NCBI GenBank assembly: GCA_014526335.1
Contig: JACTAT010000036.1
Location: 1,215,001 to 1,279,000, forward strand
Direction of reading: 5' to 3'
DNA: 64,000 nucleotides
From: Chrysaora quinquecirrha
Taxonomy: Eukaryota; Cnidaria; Scyphozoa; Semaeostomeae; Pelagiidae
This document shows, piece after piece, positions 11,098 through 23,100 of the stretch. Within the stretch, counting starts at the first letter, position 1. The number at the start of each line of letters is the position of its first letter. Position numbers and translations under genes: made by a program. Under the pieces are notes generated by a model. That model worked only from the letters and a program-made list of their open reading frames with translations, made no database searches and was not told where the DNA came from.

Positions 11098-14000
11098 TCA
11101 AACTAAGGTTTCCTCCAAGGTTCCCGGATCTAGCATCGCAGCTTTTCGTTTCTCTACCGCATCTAAGATTTTCTTCCTCGGGCCTAAAGGAAGCCCAATT
11201 TCCTTCAAATCATTTTCGCTACAAAGCGTCACAGCCCTCAAGTCAATCTTTTCTTTAACGAATATATCTCTGAACTCCTCCAGCTGAAGCGAATGTAAAA
11301 ACGTAGCAAGAGGCGAAAATGTCGTGTTTACGCTTTCTTGTTTCCGACGAACATGAGGACGCAACGGCAAATTCAGCGAATTTCCCAATTTTTTACTGGT
11401 ACTTAATTCCACGCCTCCGTTCATAGACTGGCTTATTCCATTGGCTTTCCCATTCGCAACGGGAACTGCCCGACCATTTTCGCGATTTTTCGTAAAAGGA
11501 AACGTAGATTCAAGTTCACTCGCTTCTCGTCGTTCGTAAATTATATCACCAGAAATCCGTGAAGTGTAATTATGGCCGTTCACTTTGCCATTTCCGTTCA
11601 TTTTCGCGGCATAGTTACCAGGATCTGTATTATAACTCATCATCGACACCTCTAAATCGTCAGGCGAGGTTAGCTTGCTTCTCGGACTTGAATAATCGGT
11701 GCTTTCGCTATCAGAACGAATACCGATCAGTTCCGAAAATGTCTTTTTCCGATCTAGCGAGTCTGATTCCGAAGCTGACAACGAGTCTGTGTCTTTATTA
11801 TATTGTTTGAAATCATGTTGAGATATTTTTCCTTTTTTCTTCAGTTTTATCTCCGCCGCGGCTGCCTGCCGTCGTTGCTTTTCGACTTTTTTCTCCCATT
11901 CCTTATCAAGCTTCTGTCTTACCCGCGCTTTGTCTCGAACTCTGCGCTCTGCCTCGCGTTTCGCCTTGAGTTGAAGTTTTTCCACGCGTGTACGATCAAC
12001 GGTCATTTGATGCGTTATCAAATTCTCCAGATGTCTCATGCACTCAATCCGGCCTCGATTTGAAGCCTCTTGTAATGGGCTGTTACCATTGTCGTCAACA
12101 GCGTAAATATTCGCACCGAAATTCGTCAAGAAAACCAAACAGGCAAGTTGGCCAGTGCTTGCTGCTAAATGAAGAGGGGTCATTCCTTCATTGTTTGGCT
12201 TATTCGGATCTCCCCTAAAAGAAAACAAGATTAGTTCAACAGCATAGCAAGGACAACAGAAAAGCAGTACACGTTGTGGCTCATTAAAAAGGTTTGCGAG
12301 CCTGAAGCGAAGGTAAATTTAGGGAGCAAGAGGTAAAATGGTGTGTTGAGCACAAGTCACAATTAAAAAGACCTCGAAATTATAACAAACTAAAGCCAGG
12401 GTTATGTCGACCCACGATACGATGAACTAACGCCAACCATATTTCTAACTGCTAACTTATGTCGAAATGTCAATAACTTATCCGAACGTATAGGATACAG
12501 GGTCCCAAGAACGCTCAGTTCGACTGCGACGACTGCGACTAACGGGAATCAGTTGGCAACTAATCGCAGAAGTAGACGCCAAACTTTCTGGATCTATGCG
12601 ACGACCAGTTGCAGTCAAAAAGGAACTAGTTGCCAACTAGTTGCCAGAGCGCCTTTATGTCGACAGGTCAGTAGCGATAAACTAGTTCGAAAAATCGCCC
12701 ATTTGAAGTTGGCAACTATAGTCTTGACTGTGCGAAATGTCAATATAAGCCTGGCTTAACGAGACCTTGACCCTGGTGGGTCCTGGTCATGGAGTTGCCA
12801 TAGTCGTCTTGTAACAAAGAGACGATATTTTTCTTGTAAGAAAGAGAGGGAATCTCTAACGACTGGGGCAAGTCTTCCTGGTAAAAGCTACCGTGACTGG
12901 AGCTGGAGCGCGGATCTAATAAGCTCGGATAAAATAAGCTCGGACCAAATAAGCTCGGACCAAACAAGCTCTCCAAAACCACCGGCAACCTGGATATAGA
13001 TCAAAACCGAACAGGACCTTCAAGCTCAAAGCACTGGAAAAGAAACGCCGATTTTGAACATCAGATTTTTTAGCAAGTAATGTTCAGGCGAATAAGAAGA
13101 TGCTTGCATGCATAACTTTCAGGTGGCTGAAAGAAAAATACTTGACATCGTCATCCACCATCAATATTTAATCACATGAAAAACAAATACCAAATAGTGC
13201 ATACATGCAATCAATGCAGTTTACTCTTGTTGGTAGCTAATGAGTTTTAAGTTGATAGAAAGCGTTTGGATATAACGCGACAATTACGTTTTTAGATTTC
13301 AGCTACTAAGAAACGAAGAATGAGCTTTTAGGGATGTTATCCAAAGTAATTTCGAAACATGTTACGTAGAGGAATCGTATGCTTTATGAATATATAGCTG
13401 ACTCGTGGTGTCAGAAGCTCAGTGTGGTCAGGGTTCGAGCCCAGCCACGGTAGCGTCACCGCAAGGGTCGAGGTCTCGATTAGTTAACATACTACTGAGA
13501 TCCTAGCAACTGGCGCTATAAAACAACATTTCATCTTCACCTTCACCATAGCGTTTTAGCTCTCTTACTAGTCTCCCTTCTTTTCTGTATTGTTATTGTT
13601 TACTAGTAGTATTCTTCAATGGAGAAAGGCACCAGCTAACCGCAAATTGGATATCAATGTACCGAGACATGTCAACGAGTTTCAAATGAATTCTTTATAT
13701 CTGGCTAAAGCAGTCGGACATTTAATGTAGTGAATATGTTAAATTGAAGCACCAAAACCATCAGTGTAATGAGTCTTAACAGGACTGTCTCGACCAAACA
13801 TATTCGCGTGTGCGTGGAGTGTCACTTGGCATCATTAAAGCCATTGGCTGCCTACCCCTGCCTACCTATCTTGAACATTCGCAGACTCTAACAGGCAAAT
13901 TGAAATAAGAATCTATTCAAATCTGTTTTAAGAACACCCTTTATAAGAAACAGAAGTCTATGGTTTTAGATCAAGCTTCCAAGAAATCCCTAGAAACAAA

Positions 14001-14446
14001 TAGCAAACAGTATAGGAAAGTCAGTCAACGTAAGCAACTGGGAAAGCTCAAATAGCTCCTCCGTAGATCGTAGGAGAAATACAAAGCAGTAGAATTTCTT
14101 TATGACTTTTGTCGAAAGAAATGCAGAAATGAGACTTTCTGCTAACAAGTTACCAGGATGTGGTGTGAAATCCGCGCGAGATATAGGGCCCCATGCCTTT
14201 TGTAATGGATATTCTTTATGTTCGGTTCTGTCTGTAGTAAATTAATTGTCTCTAAAACAAAGCTAATATGATTTCATACATACCCTTTAGACATCAAAAT
14301 ACGTAGGCCTTCAAGATTTCCATACGTTGTTGCCCAGTGGACCGGGGTCATACCATCGTCGCCTGCTTTATTGGAGTCCTTTTCGTTATAAGACGCAGTG
14401 TATCGGAAAGTCCGTCTCTTGCCGCTCTGTAGAAGTCAACAGCCAT
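11098..14446 (-). CDS. USH1G: SANS scaffold protein (USH1G/ANKS4B family), exon 1 frame broken by one base
   Basis: Exon 1 is 14284-14446 and exon 2 is 11098-12214, separated by a 2.1 kb intron with matched GT..AG borders. Exon 1 starts [12 protein letters not shown], like the MNDQYHRAARDG start of human SANS, and continues into ankyrin repeats ([19 protein letters not shown]). Exon 2 adds [19 protein letters not shown] and a third repeat, a basic coiled segment, a low-complexity central region, a SAM domain ([20 protein letters not shown] to [12 protein letters not shown]) and a C-terminal ETLV class I PDZ ligand. SANS links myosin VIIa and harmonin-type scaffolds in microvilli or stereocilia. 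Exon 1 is 163 nt and should be 2 mod 3 to meet exon 2: one base is missing between codons for LRLIT and EKDSNKAG, near 14383-14388. Everything else is intact, so a sequence error or polymorphism is more likely than a dead gene. USH1G and ANKS4B cannot be told apart here. Confidence 0.88.
12394..12762. mobile_element. Possible short inverted-repeat element in SANS intron
   Basis: The ends resemble each other in inverted orientation: about AAGCCAGGGTTATGTCGA at 12394 and, on the minus strand from 12760, AAGCCAGGCTTATATTGACA. The interior has several GTTGCCAACTAGTTGCC-like inverted segments. This may be a degenerate MITE. No coding capacity is seen. Confidence 0.35.
13397..13550 (+). mobile_element. 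tRNA-derived SINE copy
   Basis: A segment beginning CTGACTCGTGGTGTCAGAAG with a pol III B-box-like GGTTCGAGCCC, followed by CAGCCACGGTAGCGTCACC and ending AACATTTCATCTTCACCTTCACC. Related copies occur at 27966-28115 (plus), 30124-30300 (minus), 31669-31751 (plus, head only), 50931-51102 (minus) and 55415-55600 (minus). A box and B box spacing suggests a tRNA-like head. Confidence 0.7.
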
Positions 14447-15975
14447 ACTGCAAAGTCATCAACTGAGCTTCATGACTTTATTATGATGCAATATTTTAGC
14501 TTCCTTGTAGAAGGGCAACGTAGAATAACCAACGTTTTCAGGTTTTAGTAGTTGTACACCGTAAACGATTCGATTTCGATGCGAATTTTTACAAATCATA
14601 AAAAACAAACGGATATTTATTCGTCAAAATAAATCCTCTCTCCCAGAGTTTCCAAGAGTGATGACATTGAAAATCATGAAATTGAAATGCTTCTAAGCCC
14701 ACCGCAAGACACTATGAATATTTAACAAGTATTTCCACAATATAAATACGATTTTAAAAACATCTATAGAAAACGTGTGGCTACATTGTTGGTGAAAAAT
14801 AATGCCAGAATTTTCGGCCTGAGTGACCAACTTTGACGAATATCCTAGTCTATTGTATTGTTCCTATAGGAATTCCTCAAAGTAGAATAGGACTCATCAG
14901 CAAGAGTTCTCTATTCAGTTCTGATATTATTCAGATTTTAGCGAACAGCCCAAATCACACCAAAAGTTCCGCGGGTTTTATGAATGGAATCGTTGCTACC
15001 CGATGATACAAACTTGGATGATGCGATGAACTGTGATTCGCGATGATGCCATCGATTGGTCTAAACAACAAGAATTTTTGGTACGATTTAGCTCTTCCAG
15101 ACGATGGCTGTTACCCTGTTACTGACCCATTCTGACTTCAGGCTGGCTTTTCGGCACGTGTGCTCGAACCAATGACCACGACTTGAACCCATCATTATTA
15201 CACAAGGAAAAAAGTCCTTCAATACTCAGTCCTTTAGAGACACACACTTCGTTTCTCTGTGTTCCATGGTTCGGACCCCCTGTACAATTTCACCCCACCA
15301 GCCTATTCTCTGCTCTGTGGTTTCATTCCCCTGCGTCCGTCCATGAATTTATGCACCATAATGAGGGTCCTGAATGAAGGGGGGTGTCTAATCTCATTTC
15401 CAGTCTACAAAATCCCTGTCTTTTTCGAATTTATGCACTTAATTTTCACAAAGACAGACACTGTTCTGACATGTTCAGTTTGCGCGTAAAGACGAACAAA
15501 GGTCGGGAACTGTTATTTATCACATTAAAAATATTAAACAGCTACACTTCATTAAAAACTACTGATTAAAATTCATTTTGATGTATTGTTAAAACAGCAA
15601 AAAGCTAATCCCATTCCCATCTGGTGTTTTGTTCCCCATTCCCATGGTACAAAATCCCAGTTCCAGGTTCCAGTAAATCCAATCCAATCCCATTACCATT
15701 TTACCCCGTCAGGACTCTCCATAATGGCAGACACTATCGTCATTCATGAATTCAATTGTCCTCCCAAATGCACAGTAATATCAACTGCTTAGAAAATTTT
15801 CCCACCCGAAATGCTCCTACGAACCCATCTGTGACCTCAGAGAATTTCTGCAGCTTCGAGTGGAAAAAGGCTGCAACTTCAACTGAACTGGCCCATCTCC
15901 CTGAATTTTTTTATGTAGTTTCCTCAGCAGGGTTGTCACAAAACTATTTCACAGAAAAATAATTTTGAATCTGTT

Positions 15976-16554
15976 TTACCCATTAGTTAGCAAACAAAAT
16001 AGATTCATAAACACGTGTTTTTCTAGGCCATCAGCGAAGAGATGGCTAGGCCAGATACGAACATCCATGAACTGTTTGACATGTGGCAGGGCCTAAAAAT
16101 CAAAGAAAAAAGACCAAACTATGCCAGAGTAATTTTATTAACAAGTAAAAAGTAACTAAAGTAACCCATGTAGCAACGTGTTGACAACAAACAGGCACAC
16201 TCTTTGGTGCTTTTAAAAAAATCGGTGGACACGGCGAGAGTAAGCCCCATTGAGTTGAAGTTGCACCCGACGGCAACTTTACCTCACATTACTGTGCTTT
16301 GACGACGAATCTTCTGACACTTCTTGCTCTTCCAGCAACTGGAGTCTTGGCTCAAACGAAGCACCAAAAGACCTTGTTCCATCACGGATGACACTTGCTG
16401 CCAAAGGTCCGGGGACTTTTCCCAGAGGCAAGTTGGAAGACAGACAAGTCAGCTTCCATTTCGTTCCTCCGCTGTGAGTCTTCGCCGTGTCCACGTGTGG
16501 CCTAGCCGGAAACAGTGGTTTTATAGTGCAGTGCACAGACTCCTTGTGATGCAT
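15976..16554 (-). CDS. Possible two-exon small protein of unknown function
   Basis: A minus-strand frame from ATG 16554 stays open to 16288, where AGTAAT is followed by a possible donor GTGAGG. A strong acceptor (pyrimidine-rich tract, then TTTTTAG) precedes 16092, and the frame continues in phase to a TAA at 15976. The product would be 127 residues, with a Glu/Ser-rich segment (LLEEQEVSEDSSS) and no signal peptide, membrane segment or known domain. Splice quality and phase agreement are the only support. I do not recognise it; it could be a chance frame or an unlinked UTR. Confidence 0.22.
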
Positions 16555-17398
16555 TCTGGGATTCACACAGGGAACACAAATAACAAAGGAGAGAGACGGG
16601 GGACGAAAGTAAGAGATTTTTCCGGGGAGTGAACTGTCTTGAAAATTGCCAGATATTAAGCCTAAATGGACCCCAATACTGAAATATGAAACCCCACAAA
16701 ATTCAACCACAAAATATTAATTTGGAGTGGTAACTGCCCTTCTTGAGTACACTCGTTGAGAGGTTAAGTTCCCAGAAAAGTACCCGAATTGGCCCAGAGG
16801 CATACGGTATGAAACAAAAATATGGGGCAGTGTTGGTTTCTTTCCTGACTAGTTGTTTAATTCAGTTGCTTGGAATGTTCACTTCACTTGGGCAAACATG
16901 GCACACAAAATGCCCTTTTCATCCATGAATTGGGTAGGAGGGCGCATTTATTCTATGCTGCCTCTTGCTCGTTGCCATTGCCCGTATATAAACCGTCTAC
17001 ATTCATAGTTATTTTTATAATACTATGCAAGGTTGGTGCATAGCGTAAAGTACCAGAACGCACGCGATAAGGTTCATGTCACACGAGGGCAAATTTTTGG
17101 TAGTCGGAGTGCGGACGAGTTCTAATAAAGTAACGCTAGCACTATCCACAGTGACGTATCCAGAGTTTTTTTGGGACTTCCGGTTTTATTCTTAGTTTAG
17201 TGACCCCTTGAGGCGCCACCATGGTTGGCGCCAACAACGAAATTGGCCGATCGCGATTGACTTTTTAAATGAAATTTGGGCTGTATAAACCTACATTTTG
17301 AGTGCTACAAAACTCTTTTAGATGTTGGTAATACCGTGCTGTACAGTAAGTTTATCATATTCTATAGAAGACTAGCCCATGCCCGTTTATGACCACCG

Positions 17399-17518
17399 CC
17401 TCGTAGAGCCTCCGCCTCAAGGACCTCTGCCTCAAAGATGTCTGCCTCAAGGACCTCTGCCCTAAGGACCTCTGCCTCAAAGACCTCTGCCTTAAGAACC
17501 TCTGCCTCAACGAACTCT
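17399..17518. repeat. 15-bp tandem repeat, about seven units
   Basis: Units of the form GCCTCAAGGACCTCT repeat about seven to eight times with one to three changes each. This simple minisatellite directly precedes the larger 51-bp array. Confidence 0.85.
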
Positions 17519-17539
17519 GTTTCTCGACTTAGCTCCTAG

Positions 17540-18760
17540 TTTCTAATCTTGAGTATTTTTCCTTGGTCCTAGTTCAGGGTCCCCTTTCCTAGTGTCAATC
17601 ACAGTTCTGTTCCTCTGTTTTAGTCCAAGGTCCTTAGTCCAGAATGACGTTCCTAAGTTTCAAATTAGTTAGTTTACAACAGTTCTCTTTGTCTATGGTC
17701 TGTTCCTGAAATAGACCTGAAAGAATTGATGGTCTCCCATCCCATTCCTTGGTCCTGTTCCACAGTCTTGATATTGTTCAGATTTTCTATCCCATTCCTT
17801 AGTCCTGAAATTATTCATGGGGTCCCGTCCCATTTCTTTGTCTTGTTTCTTATTCCTGAAATTATTGATAGTCTTCAGTCCTGTTCCTTTAGTCTGTTCC
17901 TTTGTCCTAAAATTATTCAGGGTCTTCACTCCAGTTCCTTAGTCTAGTTCGTAAACTTTGTTATTTTTCACATTACTTAGTCCTGAAATTATTCATGGTC
18001 TTCAGTCCCGTTACTTTATCCTGTTCCTTAGTCCTGAAATTGTTCAGGGTCTTCACTCCAGATCCTTAGTCTAGTTCGTAAACTTTGTTATTTTTCACAT
18101 TTCTTAGTCCTGAAATTATTCCTGGTCTTCAGTCCCGTTCCTTAGTCCTGTTCCTCAGTCCTGAATTTACTCATGGTCTTGAGTCCCATTCCATAGTCCT
18201 GTTCCTCAGTCCTGAAATTACTCATGGTCTTCAGCCCCATTCCTTATTCCTGTTCCTCAATCCTGATGTTACTCGTGGTCTTCAGTCCCATTCCTTAGTC
18301 CTGTTCTTCAGTCCTGAAATCACTCATGGTCTTCAGTCCCATTCCTTAGTGCTGTTCCTCAGTCCTGACGTTACTCGTGGTCTTCAGTCCCATTCCTTAG
18401 TCCTGTTCTACAGTCCTGAAATCACTCATGGTCTTCAGTCCCATTCCTTAGTCCTGTTCCTCAGTCCTGAAATTACTCATGGTCTTCAGTCCCATTCCAT
18501 AGTCCTGTTCCTCAGTCCTGAAATTACTCATGGTCTTCAGCCCCATTCCTTAGTCCTGTTCCCCAGTCCTGAAATTACTCATGGTCTTCAGTCCCATTCC
18601 TTTGTCCTGTTCCTCAGTCCTGAAATTACTCATGGTCTTCAGAACCACTCCTGTATCCTTTTCCTCAGTCCTGAAATTACTCGGTCTTAAGTCCCATTCC
18701 TTAGGGCTATTCCTCAGTCCTGAAATTATTCACAGTATTCAGCCCTCTTCCTTAGTTCTG
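17540..18760. repeat. 51-bp minisatellite array
   Basis: The unit reads roughly CTTAGTCCTGTTCCTCAGTC, then CTGAAATTACTCATGGTCTT and CAGTCCCATTC, 51 bp in all. The core, 18085-18690, holds about twelve well-preserved copies; the flank 17540-18080 is more degenerate. Because 51 is divisible by three, one plus-strand frame stays open for 201 codons as a 17-residue repeat (LFLSPEITHGLQSHSLV). There is no promoter, splice or domain evidence of translation. Confidence 0.92.
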
Positions 18761-20112
18761 TCCATCGGCGTGTTTCTAAGCCTGTTGGTTAGTCCATTTT
18801 TTCGTTCTGTGGAAAGTTTTAGTTTCTAGGCATCCTTGTTTCATTCCCTCTGAAATGATCCTTGATAAAAGCGTAGCAATAAAAAAGATTGAACGTATTC
18901 TCCGTCTGATCGGTCCCGTGTCAGGAACTCAGGTTTACTGCAAGATACTGTTTGTCTTTTAGTAGTTTGATAGTCCTGTTTCATACTGCATAGTCAGATA
19001 CTGCTATCCAGCCAGCTTATACTTCAGGATGGCATTTGGTTTTGTTTGCTTTCAAATGCACTCTTCACAAACGTTTTCAAAAGGGTTTTTGTTTTGCTTT
19101 GAATGAAACGCAATTCTGAATAAGCATTTGAAATCAGGTAATGGCATTTTGTTTCAATTGAAAGGGGTAAAAGCATTAACACAATGCGATTCAAGCCAGT
19201 TGACTGAGTTTTCCTGTAAACATTAAGTTAAAACCTTTTTAGATCTAGAAAAGTTGTTATTTCCCAGTAAATAATCCAGGTATACATGAAATATAGTAGA
19301 TATATTCAGTCAGCTTCGTTACTTGTAGTCATCGTTGTGAAGTAAGAAGAATTTAACATTCAGTAAGCAAGAAATCTACGTCTGGTGTGTAGACAAAAGA
19401 TTTTAATGGGTTAAGACAATGCCTCTTGACAAAGGAGGGGGCTTTTTCCCCGTTTACCCCAAAACCGGTAGCAGTTAGGAAAGATAAGGCAAGCGATGGC
19501 TCAACTTCAAAATGGGTTGTAGAGATGGGTGCAGGTTTGAGAACTGTAACATAAACCGCCTCGGAGGAGATGCTCTGACAAAATTGTTGCCTTGACTACT
19601 ACAAAATTAGTATATAAGATTGCAAAATTAACAACATAGTACTGATTAAATGAATTTACAATTTTTTGGGATCAGAATTTGGGATCCCATACCGGTAAAC
19701 CGGTAGCAAAACACCTCTGGATACGTCCCTGATCCAGAATAGCTTATGTGGACCAAACAAGGAGCCTTTAAGTACAACAAAATTCAAGCATTCATAGAGT
19801 AACAGGAATCTTTTAAAATCCAAATCTTATCATACAATAATTTTATAATTAGCAATAATAATATTGAAAATAAATGTAGCTAAAACTAGAGACTAGAGTA
19901 AAACATTCTATTGTAGGTAAAGAAGAGAAAAATTTAAAGCAAGTCAAGTTAAATTTTTATTAATGTAAATTATAATATGAATGAAAATATAGTGATGAAA
20001 CTAGCAAATTATGGCGGCATAAGTGTAAGCTAGCAGCTAGTTACTAGCTTTTTCAAATGACAACAAAGTTTGGTTACAGGATGAAGCATTGCTACTACAT
20101 ACTACTGGCCTG

Positions 20113-23100
20113 CTATTCGTTGTGTACAGTGAGTGGTGGATATTCAGACTCATCGTTTAGTTTCAAGTTGTTCTCACCGAAGCTTGATCCTCTATTGCTG
20201 CGAGGCGATTGACCAGAAAGTTCTCCGTATTGTGGTGAGGCCGCTGCGGAGCTGCTTCCTTGGCCTCCTCTTGGTGAACTCACCGCTAAACCTGCAGCAC
20301 CGCGACCAGAATCCTACAAAGAAAAGTAATGACCTAGTCATGTATTATCTTCAAGGTATATCCAAGCGAACGTGTTCTCGCGAGCGGCTGTTAATACTAG
20401 GGGTAGTCAAATGAATGGAGCAAGGAAAAAGGTGAAATTTCAAAATTTCAAAATTTCGAGAAACAGCGGGAACATCTTTGGGCATACTTTCAGTTTTTTT
20501 CGTCTGACACTCCTCAGAGCTTAAATGTTAGAGACAAACCGAAGCAATAAAAAAAGGCGGAATGCCATAGGACAACGCCAAGGACACCGGAAGCAATGCA
20601 GGGCAGCGGGGGCAGAAGCAACAATTTCAGGGCAAAACAATAGGAAAGTAAAAGAATTTGGCAATTTTTTTGTGCTTCCGGCGCCCCTGGACAACGCTTC
20701 GTTGACAACCAAAAATGTGCAGAAAATTACAGCGAGGATTTTTTCAAATGATAAGCAAAGAAAGATCTGACATTTATACTCTGATTGTCAGATAAAATGG
20801 GCTTTTTGAAATATTTCAAGAGATGTTTCCACTGTTTTTCGCAATTTTTAAATTAAAAGGATTCAAAGGTGAAAATTACCGTGGATCCAGATCGTTCTCT
20901 TTCATCAGGCAGCAATCTGTTGGAAAATAATCGTAAAAAGGCATGATACCCAGCATTCAAAGGCATTAAAGCTTCAGCATTAAATCAAGATCAATGCTTT
21001 TTCTTTTTTGGAAACAGAAGATTCAGCCTTTATATGCCAGGCCTTGGCCAAAGATTCCAACAATGTTTGTCAGACATTCGAAATTAAATGCTTGAATGTT
21101 TGGCCATGTGGCGAACCATTACTTGGCAAACATTTTTACTTGCGTCAAGTAAAAAGTGTTTTGAACTATTTCAAAACATTGTGCCACAAATATAGCTTGT
21201 TTTGCTTGTAAATCAGTGTTTGTAAGGTGGCCAAACGGTCAAACATTGCCTTGAAAGTGAATTTGAAATGTTTAACAAACAATGTTTGATCGCTTTGCCA
21301 GGGACTTCACAAAACAATACTCGAAATGCAGAATTCGTTTAGCAATGTTTTAAACAACTTCGAAAGCATTTGATGTTTGTCACAAGCAAAAAATGTTTGA
21401 TAAGCAATGTTTTGAAAAATGGCCAAACATTTGTTTGTTGACAAGCAAGTTAAAAAATTAAGCATGTTTGCACTAAAATGTTTGACGAGCAATGTTTTGC
21501 AACGTGGCCAAACGTTTTTTGACAAGCAAGTTTCAAATGTTTGATCAACAATGTTTGATGGCCAGGGCCTTAGGCTAAAAAGCAATTTGCAGACACCAAG
21601 TGTCGCACCAGCACCCCAACTGAAAACCAATTCATGTAAGATGTCGAGAAACTTCTATTAGTTGCTGTTCTAGAAAATTGCGCCTAAAAAGCAAAGCAAC
21701 TCAGCCTTTCATGAATCGACAGAGGATACTTCCCGAGACTGATGAAACAAAAATATATAAGGCCCTGGCTAAACAAGCAGACATTGTGCATTAAACATCT
21801 GAAAATTGCTCGACAAACCAAATGTTTAACCATTTGGCCACATCACAAAACATTGCTAATCAAACATTTTTGCTTGTGACGAGTAGACAATAGTACTGAA
21901 GCTTTTCAAAAAAATCGCTCAACAATTCTGGTTGACATGTTTTTCGACGTCATCAAACATTGCTTGTTCAGCAGACCTCGAAGGTTTGATCAGCAATGCT
22001 TGATCGTTTGGCCAGGGCCTGAAACAACTTGTAATTAAGACAAGTGATATCTACTTACTTGTGTTGTCGAATAAGCGAGCAATCTCCTCCCTCTTCTGGA
22101 TCCAGGTTATAAACATACAAATAACCATCTTCACTAGCAACAAGTACGCGAGGCAGTTTATTGATTCTAAAAAGATAAGACCTTGTCAGATTTCATGTAG
22201 CTGTCATATCATAGTAGCCCTGAATTCCCTTGCAGCGAAAATAAGAAAAAGTTGCGTGCCCCTCACTACAAAGTTTCCCAGGTGGCTAAACTTGGGGACA
22301 TTGAGGGGACATGCCACGTGTGAAAATTTCGCGCACGGTATGTCTCCTAGTTTAGACAGGCCTAAAACGTTTTTGCTTATAAAGAGCAGGGAATTTGTTT
22401 GGAATAACCCTATGATTAAGAAAGAAAAGAGTTATCAAATTGTCGAAGGTAGAGTGTTATTAAGATGAAAAAAAAAACAACTCACATAGACAAGGCACAT
22501 ATGTTTCGGAAACCTGAATGAAAAGTGAAACAATCAAAATATCGAACATAAATAAACAAAATCAGACACATATTAGAACAGAGTTGTGAAAATTTTTGCT
22601 CATAGCTAATATATTCTTAGCGAAAACATCTTTAGTATATATATACTTAGGATATGCTTAAAAGCTTTTTTGTCTGACACTCCTCAGATAAAATAAACAT
22701 CAAAAACAGACCGTAAAATTTGACTAAGGCGGAATTTATACCCAATGGGGTTCAGAGAGAATGATGGAAAACATTGTGGAAATCTAGTTCTGAAATTAAA
22801 ACTCTAAGATCGCCCGATAATTATTTTAAGCTGCAGCTACACGTGCGACTATTTGCTTGAAATAGCGACGCTCCACACCTGAAAGTGTCCTGTCATGAAA
22901 AATCCTTAGGTGGCTACACGCTGCGACTTATATGCTGCGACTGAAGTTGTTGCCAATGCAAAAAACCGGCGAAAGGTTCAACCAAAGCAATATTCTGCGA
23001 CCGTATTTCCTAGGTCGCAGAACATTTTGTTTGAAAATATATCCCTGGCCACACGTTTTCCGGTCGCGGGGACAATTTTGAACATGTTCTGTTGCCATTT

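Larger units (their letters stand above)
14447..20112. other. Intergenic region between WIPI2 and SANS, repeats and one weak gene candidate
   Basis: No confident gene lies here. It holds a 15-bp array (17399-17518), a 51-bp minisatellite (about 17540-18760) and a possible two-exon minus-strand frame (15976-16554), listed separately. 19400-20110 is plain AT-rich sequence. The 5' region of SANS should lie just above 14446. Confidence 0.5.

Noticed and set aside
13397..13550. Sequence with A-box and B-box words considered as a tRNA gene
   Set aside because: It does not fold into a complete tRNA with acceptor pairing and occurs in six diverged copies with a common non-tRNA tail, so it is a SINE.
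17540..18760. Regularly spaced repeats considered as a CRISPR array
   Set aside because: Units are contiguous 51-bp tandem copies without unique spacers, in an animal genome.
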